Of a stretch of DNA of 64,000 bases, positions 38,226 through 47,702 are shown piece after piece; the first letter of the stretch is position 1, and every line of letters starts with the position of its first letter. The notes under the pieces were generated by a model that was given only the letters and a program-made list of their open reading frames with translations, was not told where the DNA came from and did not search any database. Source of the DNA: Actibacterium atlanticum (GTDB taxonomy: Bacteria > Pseudomonadota > Alphaproteobacteria > Rhodobacterales > Rhodobacteraceae); assembly GCF_000671395.1 (NCBI RefSeq), contig NZ_AQQY01000003.1:62001-126000 (forward strand). Reading direction: 5' to 3'. The position numbers were made by a program, and so were the translations under genes.

Positions 38226-39296
38226 CTACCTCTTGCCCTGGTCCGAGATCAGTTTCCCGACCAGCTGAGCGGTGTAGTCCACAATCGGTACAATCCGGCC
38301 ATAGTTCAGCCGCGTCGGTCCGATCACGCCCACAGCGCCAATGATCTTACGGTCAGCGTTCATATAGGGAGAGACCACCAGAGAGGAACCCGAAAGTGAA
38401 AAAAGTTTGTTTTCCGAGCCAATAAAAATACGTACGCCTTCGCCCTGCTCGGTCAGTTCCAGAAAATCGGCGATATCACGTTTGCGTTCCAGGTCATCAA
38501 ACAACTCGCGAATGCGTTCTAATTCGGTTGCTTCGGTCGAATCATCCAAAAGATTCGAGCGCCCACGCACGATCAGCCGTTCATAGGATTGGCCTTCGTT
38601 TTCCCACATAGCCAGACCGCTTTCGACCATCTGACGCGCCAAAACATCAAGTTGCTGGCGATGTTCCGAAATTTCACGCGCTATCGCATCGCTTAGTTCA
38701 GACAGCGTACGCCCCTCGGCCAGTGCATTCAGAAAATTCGCTGCCTCGCGCATAGAGCTGGGCGTTTGCCCGGCAGGGGGTTGAAACACGCGGTTTTCGA
38801 CGTGACCATCAGCAAATACCAGCACCACAAGAGCGCGATCATGGGCTAAGCTGACAAACTCGATATGGCGGATTGGTGCTTCGTGCTTGGGTGTCAGAAC
38901 AAGGCTTGCACCATGAGTCGCACCCGACAAAGCCGAACCAACACGATCCAGCATGCTGCCGACATCACTTTCGCCTTCTCCGACGGTCGCATGAATTGAA
39001 TCCCGGTCGGACTCGTCCAGATCACGGACTTCCAAAAGCCCGTCAACAAACATCCGCAAGCCCGTTTCGGTTGGCATGCGCCCGGCACTGACATGCGGGC
39101 TACCCAATAAACCCAGATACTCCAGGTCCGCCATGGCATTGCGGATCGTTGCAGCAGACACCTTTTCGCTCATGGTTCGGGTCAAACTGCGCGAGCCAAC
39201 AGGCTCTCCAGTTTCAAGATAGCCTTCGACCACCCGGCGAAACACCTCGCGAGAGCGTTCGTTCATTTCGTTTAGTATCTGAGCCTTTTGCGACAT
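38226..39296 (-). CDS. hrcA: Heat-inducible transcription repressor HrcA
   Basis: A 356-residue repressor with an N-terminal winged helix (VSAATIRNAMADLEYLGLL) and the C-terminal HrcA domain. Family members bind CIRCE elements (TTAGCACTC-N9-GAGTGCTAA) and control chaperone operons. No CIRCE is visible in the 118-bp gap upstream, so this copy either does not regulate itself that way or binds a diverged site. A sigma-70-type promoter is predicted at 39323-39350. It heads the hrcA-grpE unit and is divergent from rph. Confidence 0.96.
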   Translation of the reverse strand: MSQKAQILNEMNERSREVFRRVVEGYLETGEPVGSRSLTRTMSEKVSAATIRNAMADLEYLGLLGSPHVSAGRMPTETGLRMFVDGLLEVRDLDESDRDSIHATVGEGESDVGSMLDRVGSALSGATHGASLVLTPKHEAPIRHIEFVSLAHDRALVVLVFADGHVENRVFQPPAGQTPSSMREAANFLNALAEGRTLSELSDAIAREISEHRQQLDVLARQMVESGLAMWENEGQSYERLIVRGRSNLLDDSTEATELERIRELFDDLERKRDIADFLELTEQGEGVRIFIGSENKLFSLSGSSLVVSPYMNADRKIIGAVGVIGPTRLNYGRIVPIVDYTAQLVGKLISDQGKR

Positions 39297-39322
39297 CTGG
39301 CCCTTCCCGTTGTACGGACGCC

Positions 39323-39350
39323 ATTAAAATGCATGTGTTCGCGGCGTCAA
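39323..39350 (-). promoter_or_regulatory. Possible sigma-70-type promoter of hrcA-grpE
   Basis: On the minus strand TTGACG (39345-39350; 5/6) and TTTAAT (39323-39328; 5/6) are separated by 16 bp, with a start expected near 39316. One of the better promoter matches in the window. Confidence 0.5.
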
Positions 39351-39414
39351 TCGGGCTTGCATCAAAAGCCGCCACATGGGAGCAAAGCGCAACTTAGATA
39401 TAAAGGAAGATCTG

Positions 39415-40131
39415 ATGCGCCCTTCAGGCCGTGATGTAAGCGAAATGCGCCCGATTTCAATCGAAACCAACGTGACCAAGCACGCCGAAGGCTCGTGCCT
39501 GATCAAGATCGGCGACACGCATGTTCTGTGCACCGCTTCGTTGGAAGCACGCGTTCCACCGTTCCTCCGCAATTCGGGTCTTGGGTGGGTGACGGCCGAA
39601 TATGGCATGCTGCCACGTTCGACTGGGTCGCGCATGCGGCGCGAGGCCACAGCGGGCAAACAAGGCGGTCGTACGGTTGAAATTCAACGCTTGATTGGAC
39701 GCAGCCTGCGTGCTGGCGTGGATCGCGTTGCGATGGGCGAACGCCAGATCACCGTTGATTGCGACGTCATCCAAGCTGACGGAGGCACCCGTTGCGCCGC
39801 GATCACTGGTGGCTGGGTTGCCTTGCGTCTGGCCGTAAACAAGCTGATGAAAGCGGGCGATATTATCTCGGATCCGCTGACCGATCATGTCGCGGCGGTG
39901 TCTTGCGGCGTTTATGCCGGCCAGCCGGTGCTTGATCTGGACTATCCCGAAGATTCCGACGCTGGCGTGGATGGCAACTTTGTCCTGACCGGCGCGGGCA
40001 AAATGATCGAAGTACAGATGTCGGCCGAAGGCTCTACCTATAGCCGGGACCAGATGAACACGCTGCTCGATCTTGCTGAAAAAGGCATATCCGAGCTGGT
40101 CGTTGCCCAGAAACAAGCGACGGAGAGCTAA
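39415..40131 (+). CDS. rph: Ribonuclease PH
   Basis: A 238-residue phosphorolytic 3'-5' exoribonuclease that trims tRNA 3' ends. [17 protein letters not shown] at the start, [29 protein letters not shown] and [19 protein letters not shown] are all in place. The ATG at 39415 follows AAAGGAAG. The stop abuts the rdgB ATG, and hemW follows, an rph-rdgB-hemW-DUF454 unit. Confidence 0.97.
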   Translation: MRPSGRDVSEMRPISIETNVTKHAEGSCLIKIGDTHVLCTASLEARVPPFLRNSGLGWVTAEYGMLPRSTGSRMRREATAGKQGGRTVEIQRLIGRSLRAGVDRVAMGERQITVDCDVIQADGGTRCAAITGGWVALRLAVNKLMKAGDIISDPLTDHVAAVSCGVYAGQPVLDLDYPEDSDAGVDGNFVLTGAGKMIEVQMSAEGSTYSRDQMNTLLDLAEKGISELVVAQKQATES

Positions 40132-40740
40132 ATGCGCACCTTCACCGACGAGAAACTGCTGATTGCCACCCATAACAAGGGCAAGCTGGCCGAGATCGAG
40201 GCGCTTTTGGCGCCTTTCGGCATCAGTGTGACCTCCGCCGGTGAAATGGGCCTCCCCGAACCTGAAGAGACTGAAGACACGTTCATCGGCAATGCCCGGA
40301 TCAAAGCCCACGCCGCGTGCAAGGCCACCGGCCTGCCCGCGCTGGCCGATGATTCCGGAATTGAAATCGACGGTTTGGGTGGCGCGCCGGGCGTTTATAC
40401 AGCCGATTGGGCTGAAACAGGCAATGGTCGTGACTTTGTTATGGCCATGACCCGGTCATGGGAAGAACTTGAAGCCGCCAAGGCCCCCTTCCCTCGCACC
40501 GCTCGGTTCTGCTGTACATTCGTGCTGGCCTGGCCCGATGGGCATGATGAAGTTTTCGAAGGTTTCGCGCCCGGCCATATCGTTTGGCCCATGCGCGGTC
40601 TTGAAGGCCACGGTTACGATCCGATTTTCCAGCCTGAAGGGTATGACATCACCTTTGGCGAAATGGACGCGGGTCTGAAAAACAACATCAGTCATCGCGC
40701 AGATGCCTTCCGCAAGCTGGTTTCGGTTTTTGAGCGCTGA
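40132..40740 (+). CDS. rdgB: XTP/dITP diphosphatase (RdgB/HAM1)
   Basis: A 202-residue pyrophosphatase that removes dITP, XTP and similar non-canonical nucleotides. Motifs: LLIATHNKGKLAEIEALL, the metal-binding EETEDTFIGNARIKA, PALADDSGIEIDGLGGAPGVYTA (family signature) and GHGYDPIFQPEGY. ATG follows the rph stop directly, with GGAGAG overlapping its end. The tail probably overlaps the start of hemW. Confidence 0.95.
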   Translation: MRTFTDEKLLIATHNKGKLAEIEALLAPFGISVTSAGEMGLPEPEETEDTFIGNARIKAHAACKATGLPALADDSGIEIDGLGGAPGVYTADWAETGNGRDFVMAMTRSWEELEAAKAPFPRTARFCCTFVLAWPDGHDEVFEGFAPGHIVWPMRGLEGHGYDPIFQPEGYDITFGEMDAGLKNNISHRADAFRKLVSVFER

Positions 40741-41893
40741 TGATTGGCAAAACGGAGGCTTCGGCCTCTACCTGCACTGGCCCTTCTGTCAGGCCAAATG
40801 TCCATATTGTGATTTTAACAGCCACGTTGCCGCAGAAATCGACCAATCTCGCTGGAAGAGTGCCTATTTATCCGAAATTCACCGTGTCGGAAAACTGACC
40901 AAGGGCCGGGTTTTAAACACAGTGTTTTTCGGCGGGGGCACCCCATCTTTGATGGATCCGGCTCTTGTCGCCGCGATACTTGAAGAGATCCATAAAACCT
41001 GGCCTACTTCCAATGCCTTGGAAGTCACGCTTGAAGCAAACCCAACCTCTGTCGAGGCGGGCAAGTTTCAGGGCTTCCGACAAGCTGGGGTGAACCGGCT
41101 GTCCATGGGCGTACAATCCCTAAACGATGATGATTTGCGCCGTCTGGGGCGCATGCATAACGTACAAGAAGCAATTCAAGCCTTTGATATTGCTAAGAAA
41201 AACTTTGATCGTGTTAGTTTTGACCTTATCTATGCACGCCAGGATCAAACGGTGGAGAATTGGCGCGCCGAGCTTAAAGAAGCGCTGTCGATGGCCGTGG
41301 ACCACTTGTCGATGTACCAGCTGACGATCGAATCCGGCACGGCTTTTGGTGACCGCTATGCGCGAGGCAAGCTCGGCGGTTTGCCAGATGACGACAGCGC
41401 AAGCGAGATGTATTTCGTCACGCAGGAAGAGTGCGAAAAGGCGGGCATGCCAGCCTACGAAGTGTCTAATCACGCTGAAATAGGTTCTGAATCGCGTCAC
41501 AACCTGATCTATTGGCGGTATGGCGATTATGCGGGAATTGGACCCGGCGCGCATGGGCGGCTGACGATGAACGGGCAGCGCTATGCGACGGATACCCCGC
41601 TATCGCCAGAAAAGTGGCTTCAGCGTGTCGAAAACCACGGCAGCGGGGACAACCCTCACACCGCATTGTCAATCTCTGAACAAGCGGTCGAATTTCTGTT
41701 GATGGGCCTTCGTCTAGCCGAGGGCATCGACACAAACCGGTTTGAGCGCCTCTCAGGCGCGCCGCTAGATGCTGAAAAGCTCGACTCATTGCTGGAGATC
41801 GGCATGATCAGCCTTGAAAATCATCGGCTCCGCGCCACATCGCAAGGGCGTGCCGTGCTGAACGCCGTGCTACGAGAGCTTATACCGGGGTAA
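40703..41893 (+). CDS. hemW: HemW-type radical SAM protein (haem chaperone, HemN-like)
   Basis: About 396 residues. The radical SAM cluster motif CxxxCxxC is CQAKCPYC near residue 31, in LYLHWPFCQAKCPYCDFNSH. FFGGGTPSLM, LEANPTSVEAGKF and a HemN C-terminal domain follow. Members once called coproporphyrinogen III oxidase are now regarded as haem chaperones (HemW). The start is uncertain: ATG at 40703 overlaps rdgB by 38 bp, and a TTG at 40730 would overlap by 11. Confidence 0.9.
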   Translation: MPSASWFRFLSADDWQNGGFGLYLHWPFCQAKCPYCDFNSHVAAEIDQSRWKSAYLSEIHRVGKLTKGRVLNTVFFGGGTPSLMDPALVAAILEEIHKTWPTSNALEVTLEANPTSVEAGKFQGFRQAGVNRLSMGVQSLNDDDLRRLGRMHNVQEAIQAFDIAKKNFDRVSFDLIYARQDQTVENWRAELKEALSMAVDHLSMYQLTIESGTAFGDRYARGKLGGLPDDDSASEMYFVTQEECEKAGMPAYEVSNHAEIGSESRHNLIYWRYGDYAGIGPGAHGRLTMNGQRYATDTPLSPEKWLQRVENHGSGDNPHTALSISEQAVEFLLMGLRLAEGIDTNRFERLSGAPLDAEKLDSLLEIGMISLENHRLRATSQGRAVLNAVLRELIPG

Positions 41894-41896
41894 CCG

Positions 41897-42250
41897 ATGC
41901 GATTGATCTGGATGCTATTAGGATTGTGTTGCGTAGGTCTTGGCGCGATTGGCGCCGTGTTGCCTCTTTTGCCAACGGTGCCGTTTTTGTTGTTGGCCGC
42001 TTTCTTCTTCGCCCGCTCTTCTGACACGCTTCACAATTGGCTGCTGACACATCCGCGCTTTGGCCAGCCGATCATCGACTGGCACGAAAAAGGCGCCATT
42101 CGGCGCCCGGTTAAGTGGGTGGCCACGGCGTCTATCCTGTTGGCATTTGGACTTGCGGCCGCAATGGGCGTGCGGCCTACGATTTTGATGATTCAAGCCG
42201 CAACCCTGTGTTGCGTGGCGCTGTTTATTTGGACCCGTCCAGAGGTGTAG
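41897..42250 (+). CDS. DUF454 (YbaN-like) membrane protein
   Basis: A 117-residue inner-membrane protein. LLGLCCVGLGAIGAVLPLLPTVPFLLLAAFFFARSS is the DUF454 signature: a hairpin of two membrane segments followed by HNWLLTHPRFGQPI. Two more hydrophobic segments follow. It is 3 bp after hemW, and its last 26 bp overlap the end of the convergent parB. Function unknown. Confidence 0.88.
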   Translation: MRLIWMLLGLCCVGLGAIGAVLPLLPTVPFLLLAAFFFARSSDTLHNWLLTHPRFGQPIIDWHEKGAIRRPVKWVATASILLAFGLAAAMGVRPTILMIQAATLCCVALFIWTRPEV

Positions 42251-43136
42251 CCGTTAGAACACGGCACAGCTCGTCCAAGTCTTCCAATGTTTTGTAAGAG
42301 ATCGTCAACTTGCCGTGTTCTTGTCCGGTGGCGTGATCAATCAGCACCTTCATTCCCAGGTTGGCCGAAAGATCTTGTTCAAGCTGCTTGGTGTCAGCGT
42401 CTTTGTCAGCCTTGGGCGCAGAGGGCTTTGCTGCTGGCTTGGGCCCCTTGGCAAGCTTTTCCGTCTCGCGCACAGACAAGCCCTTGTTGATCACCGTGCG
42501 CGCCAACGCCGATGGATCATCCGTGGTGATCAGGGCGCGTGCATGCCCCGCCGAAAGCTGACCCACGCGCAGAAACTCCTGAACATCTTCGGGCAGCTGC
42601 AACAAGCGCATCAGGTTGGCAATGTGGCTCCGACTTTTCGAGAGCGCCTCGGCTAGCTTTTCTTGCGTGTGACCGAAACGATCCATCAGCTGACGATAGC
42701 CCAGCGCCTCTTCGATCGGATTTAGATCAGCGCGCTGAATATTCTCAATGATCGCCACTTCCAACACTTCGGTGTCGTCGAAATCTCGGACGATGATCGG
42801 CACTTCGTGTTGTTGCGCCATTTGTGACGCGCGCCAACGACGTTCACCCGCCACGATTTCATAGGTATCGGCCCGGCGCTTGTTCGGGCGCACGATCAGG
42901 GGCTGGATAACGCCCTTCTCTTTGATTGATTCCGCGAGCTCCTGCAACGCTTCCTCGGCGAAATGTCTGCGTGGCTGATCCGGGTTAGGCACCAGCTTTT
43001 CAACCGGCACCACCAAGTCAGAACGCCGGGGCGCGTCGGGACTTGCCGGGGCTTCGGAGTCAGCAGACAGGTTAACATCGGCCATCAAGGCAGACAGACC
43101 ACGGCCAAGGCCTCGTTTTTCGGGCTTCTTGCTCAT
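42225..43136 (-). CDS. parB: Chromosome partitioning protein ParB
   Basis: A 303-residue centromere-binding CTPase. An N-terminal RGLGRGLSALM box binds ParA. The core follows with VPVEKLVPNPDQPRRHF and GERRWRA (CTP-binding), then the helix-turn-helix TQEKLAEALSKSRSHIANLMRLL, which reads parS. A linker and a C-terminal dimerisation domain end it. It lies 9 bp after parA. Two perfect parS sites sit 1.4 and 3.3 kb away (44506, 46387). Its 3' end overlaps the DUF454 gene by 26 bp. Confidence 0.97.
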   Translation of the reverse strand: MSKKPEKRGLGRGLSALMADVNLSADSEAPASPDAPRRSDLVVPVEKLVPNPDQPRRHFAEEALQELAESIKEKGVIQPLIVRPNKRRADTYEIVAGERRWRASQMAQQHEVPIIVRDFDDTEVLEVAIIENIQRADLNPIEEALGYRQLMDRFGHTQEKLAEALSKSRSHIANLMRLLQLPEDVQEFLRVGQLSAGHARALITTDDPSALARTVINKGLSVRETEKLAKGPKPAAKPSAPKADKDADTKQLEQDLSANLGMKVLIDHATGQEHGKLTISYKTLEDLDELCRVLTATPLDGSK

Positions 43137-43145
43137 TTTTCCTCC

Positions 43146-43943
43146 TTAGGCGGCGCGGGTCAGCATTTCCTGCGCCAGCTCTTTATAGGCAATCGCTCCG
43201 CGCGAGTTCGGATCATAATCCTGGACAGGCATCGCAAAAGATGGCGCTTCGGACACCCGAACGTTGCGCGGAATCACCGTATTGAACACCAGCTCGCCCA
43301 AATATTCACGCGCGTCATTTTCAACCTGCTGCGATAGGTTGTTTCGACCATCATACATGGTCAGGACAACGCCTTCGATGCGGAGATCCGGGTTGGCGGT
43401 TTGGCGCAGCTCGCGGACGGTCAGCATCAGCTGAGACAATCCTTCGAGTGCATAAAACTCGGACTGCAGCGGCACCAGCACGGAATGCGCCGCAACCATG
43501 GCGTTCACCGTCAACAAAGACAGCGAAGGAGGGCAATCAATCAGAATGTAGTCCAGATTATAGGCGTCAATGTCTGTCTGACGCAGCGCATCATGCAGCA
43601 AGAAGCTTCGCTTTTCGTTCGAAACCATTTCAATGTCGGCGGAAGAGAGGTCTGTGGTCGCCGGCGCGATCCACAAGCCAACGGTTTCGGTGCTGTGCAC
43701 CACATCGCTTAGGGGCGCTTCATCTAACAAAAGATCATATGTCGTACGGGTACGCTGACTTGGATCAATCCCCAAGCCGGTCGAGGCGTTGCCCTGTGGG
43801 TCAAGATCAACGATCAGAACCCGCTTGCTTTCACCAACCAGCGCTGCGGCCAAATTTATCGTTGTGGTGGTCTTTCCAACGCCGCCCTTTTGATTAACGA
43901 CAGCGATGATCTTAGGGCCTGTGGGTCGGGTCGGATCAGACAC
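43146..43943 (-). CDS. parA: Chromosome partitioning ATPase ParA
   Basis: A 265-residue deviant Walker ATPase that forms gradients on the nucleoid to move ParB-parS complexes. Deviant Walker A KGGVGKTT at 19-26, DLDPQGNASTGLGI, DCPPSLSLLTVNAM and the family C-terminus. The start is GTG at 43941-43943, inside the end of rsmG (8-bp overlap). Unit: mnmE-mnmG-rsmG-parA-parB. Confidence 0.97.
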   Translation of the reverse strand: MSDPTRPTGPKIIAVVNQKGGVGKTTTTINLAAALVGESKRVLIVDLDPQGNASTGLGIDPSQRTRTTYDLLLDEAPLSDVVHSTETVGLWIAPATTDLSSADIEMVSNEKRSFLLHDALRQTDIDAYNLDYILIDCPPSLSLLTVNAMVAAHSVLVPLQSEFYALEGLSQLMLTVRELRQTANPDLRIEGVVLTMYDGRNNLSQQVENDAREYLGELVFNTVIPRNVRVSEAPSFAMPVQDYDPNSRGAIAYKELAQEMLTRAA

Positions 43944-44532
43944 GGCTCAGCTCTCCAATGCTCAGAATGACGGCGCGGGTGTCCGTCGTGCTAGGAGTTT
44001 TTTGAACGTTGAAACGCCATGTTGCAAGCGCCGCGTCGATCTCTTGTTGGTAATTTTCGCCCTTAAGGAAAATCGCCTTTCCGCTGTGGTTCAAATGCCT
44101 CTTTGCAAAGCTCAGCAGCATTTCCAAAGAGGCCAATGCACGGGCTGAAACCACATCTGCGTTCAAAGGTGTGACTTCTTCGATTCGATCCGCGATAACC
44201 TCTGCGGATACGCTGGTTTCGCGCGCCACCGTGCGCAAGAATGTCGCCTTGCGCTGATCGCTTTCAACAAGGGTAACTTTCATGTCCGGGGCGCGCTCGG
44301 CCGCCAAAATGGCAACCACCATGCCCGGAAAGCCGCCGCCGCTCCCTAGATCGACCCAGTGCTTTGCCCCCTGCCCCAATTCAAAAACTTGTGCGGAATC
44401 CAGGATATGGCGCGACCAAGCGTCTTTGAGGGTGGACTTCGCTACCAGATTGATCGCCGGGTTCCACTTGCGCAGCAAGGCCTCATAGCTCTCAAGCCGG
44501 TCTAATGTTTCACGTGAAACATCGAGGGTCAT
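43936..44532 (-). CDS. rsmG: 16S rRNA (guanine527-N7) methyltransferase RsmG
   Basis: A 198-residue methyltransferase (formerly GidB) for G527 of 16S rRNA; loss can give low-level streptomycin resistance in other bacteria. SAM motif [12 protein letters not shown], then [13 protein letters not shown] and [11 protein letters not shown]. The ATG at 44532 overlaps the mnmG stop (ATGA). Codons 5-9 (VSRET) are encoded by a perfect parS site. The 3' end overlaps parA. Confidence 0.96.
   Translation of the reverse strand: MTLDVSRETLDRLESYEALLRKWNPAINLVAKSTLKDAWSRHILDSAQVFELGQGAKHWVDLGSGGGFPGMVVAILAAERAPDMKVTLVESDQRKATFLRTVARETSVSAEVIADRIEEVTPLNADVVSARALASLEMLLSFAKRHLNHSGKAIFLKGENYQQEIDAALATWRFNVQKTPSTTDTRAVILSIGELSRV
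44506..44521. promoter_or_regulatory. parS: parS centromere site in the start of rsmG
   Basis: TGTTTCACGTGAAACA is a perfect 16-bp palindrome identical to the conserved bacterial parS consensus. It lies within codons of rsmG (residues VSRET). ParB is expected to bind here and spread. Confidence 0.93.
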
Positions 44533-46403
44533 GCAGATTTCCGCCCCGCCTGTCGTACTTTGGCAAGAAGCAAAGTCAGCGCAGCCGGGGTCATGCCCTC
44601 GACGCGCGCCGCCTGACCCAAGGTTTCCGGCTTAGCGCGCTCCAGCTTCAGGCGCAGTTCGTTCGAAAGCCCCTGCAAGCCCTCATAGGTGAAATCTTGC
44701 GGGATATGCTGCGCCTCATCCCGCTTCATCGCGGCCACATCCTGTTCTTGGCGTTTAATGTAATTGGCATAGAGCGCGTCTTTTTCGATCTGCTCGCGGA
44801 TTGGTCGTGAATTATGCGCAAGCTCTGGCGCGAGCCCGATAACGTCCTCGAACCCGATATCCGGGAAAGCAAGCAAATCCATTCCCGAACGGCGAGTACC
44901 ATCGGCGTTGACCTTGATCCCCGCCTCAGTCAACTGCTTGGGCGAAAGCGCCATTGCCTCCAGAACATCACGCGCCTTCGTGATCTTTTCCATTTTTTCA
45001 CTGAAAGCCCGTGCGCGCTCTGGGCGTACACAGCCCCATGTCAGCCCTTTAGGCGTCAGCCGTTGGTCGGCATTGTCAGCCCGCAGGCTCAGCCGGAACT
45101 CGGCGCGCGACGTGAACATGCGGTACGGCTCGCTGACGCCACGCGTCACCAGATCATCAATCATCACGCCGATATAGCTGTCCGTGCGGCTAAAGGTGAT
45201 TTCTTCGCCACCCTGCGCCAAGCGCGCGGCATTCAAACCAGCCACAAGCCCCTGCGCCGCGGCCTCTTCATATCCGGTTGTTCCGTTGATTTGCCCTGCC
45301 AGGAACAGCCCCGGCACATCGCGCAGCTGTAGCGTCTGCATCAGCGCGCGCGGATCGACGTAGTCATATTCGATGGCATAGCCCGGTTGCAGGATTTTCG
45401 TACCCTCGAGGCCGCGGATAGAATGAACGTAATCGTGCTGCACATCTTCGGGCAAAGAGGTCGAAATGCCGTTGGGATAAACCGTGTGGTCATCCAGCCC
45501 TTCGGGTTCGAGGAAAATTTGGTGCGAGTCCTTATCGGCAAACCGCACGATTTTATCCTCGATCGAAGGGCAATAGCGCGGCCCTACCCCGTCAATATGG
45601 CCACCATACATGGCCGAGCGATCCAGATTGTCGCGGATGATCTGATGGGTTTTTTCATTCGTGTGGGTGATTCCGCAGGCCACCTGCCGCACGAAAGGCT
45701 TTTCCGAGAGGAAAGAAAACAGCACCGGCTCATCATCACCCGGCTGTTCTTCAAGGATATCCCAATTGATCGTCCGTCCATCCAAACGTGGTGGTGTGCC
45801 GGTTTTCAGTCGCCCAAGTGGCAGGCCAAAACCGTCAATCCGCTCGGCCAGTTTGACTGAGGGCTTATCGCCCATCCGCCCGCCAGCACGCTGGACATCG
45901 CCAATATGGATCACGCCGCGCAGGAAGGTGCCGGTGGTCAACACCACGGCTCCGGCATGCAATTCAGACCCATCCCCAAGGACCAACCCGGCAACGCGTT
46001 CGCCGTCCATGATCAAATCGGTGGCTTCGCCTTCGATCACCTCCAGCGAAGGCGTCACTTCGATGAACGACTGCATCGCTTGCGCATAAAGTTTGCGGTC
46101 TGCCTGCGCGCGCGGGCCTTGCACAGCGGGGCCTTTACGACGGTTCAACAGGCGGTATTGGATGCCAGCCCGGTCTGCCACCTGCCCCATCAGCCCGTCC
46201 AGCGCATCCACCTCGCGCACAAGATGACCCTTACCCAATCCACCGATTGCCGGGTTGCACGACATCACGCCAAGGTCGCCAAAGCGCAGGGTCACCAGCG
46301 CCGTCCGCGCACCCATACGCGCGGCAGCATGGGCCGCATCCGCGCCCGCGTGGCCACCACCGACCACCACAACGTCAAAGTCGCGATGTTTCACGTGAAA
46401 CAC
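44529..46403 (-). CDS. mnmG: tRNA uridine 5-carboxymethylaminomethyl modification enzyme MnmG (GidA)
   Basis: A 624-residue FAD enzyme that with MnmE modifies the wobble U34 of certain tRNAs. FAD site [56 protein letters not shown] and [19 protein letters not shown]. The start is debatable: GTG at 46401-46403 gives MFHVKH but AAGGAG abuts it, whereas GTG at 46392-46394 has AAGGAG at the ideal 8-nt spacing. Either way, a parS site covers the start. 3-bp gap after mnmE. Confidence 0.96.
   Translation of the reverse strand: MFHVKHRDFDVVVVGGGHAGADAAHAAARMGARTALVTLRFGDLGVMSCNPAIGGLGKGHLVREVDALDGLMGQVADRAGIQYRLLNRRKGPAVQGPRAQADRKLYAQAMQSFIEVTPSLEVIEGEATDLIMDGERVAGLVLGDGSELHAGAVVLTTGTFLRGVIHIGDVQRAGGRMGDKPSVKLAERIDGFGLPLGRLKTGTPPRLDGRTINWDILEEQPGDDEPVLFSFLSEKPFVRQVACGITHTNEKTHQIIRDNLDRSAMYGGHIDGVGPRYCPSIEDKIVRFADKDSHQIFLEPEGLDDHTVYPNGISTSLPEDVQHDYVHSIRGLEGTKILQPGYAIEYDYVDPRALMQTLQLRDVPGLFLAGQINGTTGYEEAAAQGLVAGLNAARLAQGGEEITFSRTDSYIGVMIDDLVTRGVSEPYRMFTSRAEFRLSLRADNADQRLTPKGLTWGCVRPERARAFSEKMEKITKARDVLEAMALSPKQLTEAGIKVNADGTRRSGMDLLAFPDIGFEDVIGLAPELAHNSRPIREQIEKDALYANYIKRQEQDVAAMKRDEAQHIPQDFTYEGLQGLSNELRLKLERAKPETLGQAARVEGMTPAALTLLLAKVRQAGRKSA
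46387..46402. promoter_or_regulatory. parS: parS centromere site over the start of mnmG
   Basis: A second perfect TGTTTCACGTGAAACA. On the minus strand it lies between AAGGAG and the possible second GTG start of mnmG, or within its first six codons (FHVKH) if the first GTG is used. Confidence 0.93.
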
Positions 46404-46406
46404 TCC

Positions 46407-47693
46407 TTACTTGCCAAGACAGAAGCTGGCGAAGATCTCGTCGAGGATATGTTCGACATCCACGCGGCCCACCAAGCTGTCCAACGCCCGGATCGCATTG
46501 CGCAATTCCTCGGCGGCCAACTCATCCAAACCAAGGCCTCCTAATACATGATTCCGCGCCAGATCAATAGAGGTTAGCGCGCGCACAATCGCCACCCTGT
46601 GGCGCTCCCGCGTGGCGGTTACGGCGCGCGCTGCTTGGGTCTCAAGAATAGCGGCAATCCGTTCGACCAGCTCGGGCACGCCCTGCCCGGTTTTGCCCGA
46701 CACTGCGCTATCGACGTGACCCCGTAAATCGCCCTTCCCACGCAAGACGATATCGCCCTCCAACGGCGCCAAACCTTCGGCCTTGCCGGTTTCGTCCATA
46801 AGGAAAACCCGAAGGTCCGCCGCCATCGCCCGATCCCGCGCGCGGTCAATCCCGATGCCTTCAACTACGTCGTCTGTGTCGCGCAGTCCGGCCGTATCCA
46901 GCACCGTTACCGGCAAACCGCGCAAATCCATGCGCACTTCGATCACATCACGCGTTGTTCCGGCAAATTCCGAGGTAATCGCGGCCTCGCGACCCGCTAA
47001 AGCATTGAGAAGCGTAGATTTTCCCGCGTTTGGCGGCCCCACAATCGCCACTTCGAATCCCTCGCGGATACGTTCAGCGGCATGTACGCCCTCGGCCTCG
47101 CGTTTGAGGTCATTGTCAACGCGATCCAGCAGTTCCAACACCTCGGGCGACACATCTACCGGTACTTCTTCATCAGCGAAATCAATGGTGGCTTCCAGCA
47201 ACGCAGCGGCGCGGATCAGATCAGATCGCCAGCTTTCTGCGCGCTTTCCAATGGCACCCGACAGCACGCGCAGCGCTTGCTTGCGCTGTGCCTCTGTCTC
47301 GGCCTCGATCAGGTCTGAAAGGCCTTCAACCTGCGCGATGTCCAGGCGTTCATTTTCCAAGGCGCGGCGGGTAAATTCGCCCGGCTCGGCCAAACGCAGA
47401 TCAGGCATATCGCCCAACGTCCGCAACACGGCGGTAACAGTTGCGGGGCTGCCATGTGTGTGAAGTTCGACCACCTCTTCGCCGGTAAAGCTCGCGCCCT
47501 GTTCAAACCGGATCACCAACGCATCGTCCAGAATCTCTGTCCCCTGTTTCAGCGCCCGCATCACGGCGCGGCGCGGCGCAGGGACAGACGCTCCCAAAGC
47601 AGACAAGGCCGCACTTGCGTGCGGCCCCGAAATTCGGATGACAGCGACGCCCGCTTTACCGCGGGCCGTCGCCAAGGCGAAGATGGTATCCAT
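46407..47693 (-). CDS. mnmE: tRNA modification GTPase MnmE (TrmE)
   Basis: A 428-residue GTPase partner of MnmG. N-terminal tetrahydrofolate-binding domain ([21 protein letters not shown]), helical domain, inserted G domain ([22 protein letters not shown]) and the C-terminal catalytic Cys motif ending CLGK. The ATG at 47693 has AAGGGG 5 nt upstream; a GTG just before it is less well placed. rho precedes it by 9 bp. Confidence 0.96.
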   Translation of the reverse strand: MDTIFALATARGKAGVAVIRISGPHASAALSALGASVPAPRRAVMRALKQGTEILDDALVIRFEQGASFTGEEVVELHTHGSPATVTAVLRTLGDMPDLRLAEPGEFTRRALENERLDIAQVEGLSDLIEAETEAQRKQALRVLSGAIGKRAESWRSDLIRAAALLEATIDFADEEVPVDVSPEVLELLDRVDNDLKREAEGVHAAERIREGFEVAIVGPPNAGKSTLLNALAGREAAITSEFAGTTRDVIEVRMDLRGLPVTVLDTAGLRDTDDVVEGIGIDRARDRAMAADLRVFLMDETGKAEGLAPLEGDIVLRGKGDLRGHVDSAVSGKTGQGVPELVERIAAILETQAARAVTATRERHRVAIVRALTSIDLARNHVLGGLGLDELAAEELRNAIRALDSLVGRVDVEHILDEIFASFCLGK

Positions 47694-47702
47694 CACATCC
47701 CC

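Noticed and set aside
39297-39414. Heat-shock sigma-32 promoter upstream of hrcA or rph
   Set aside because: CTTG and a CCACAT-like element occur, but the spacing is too short and the -10 poor.
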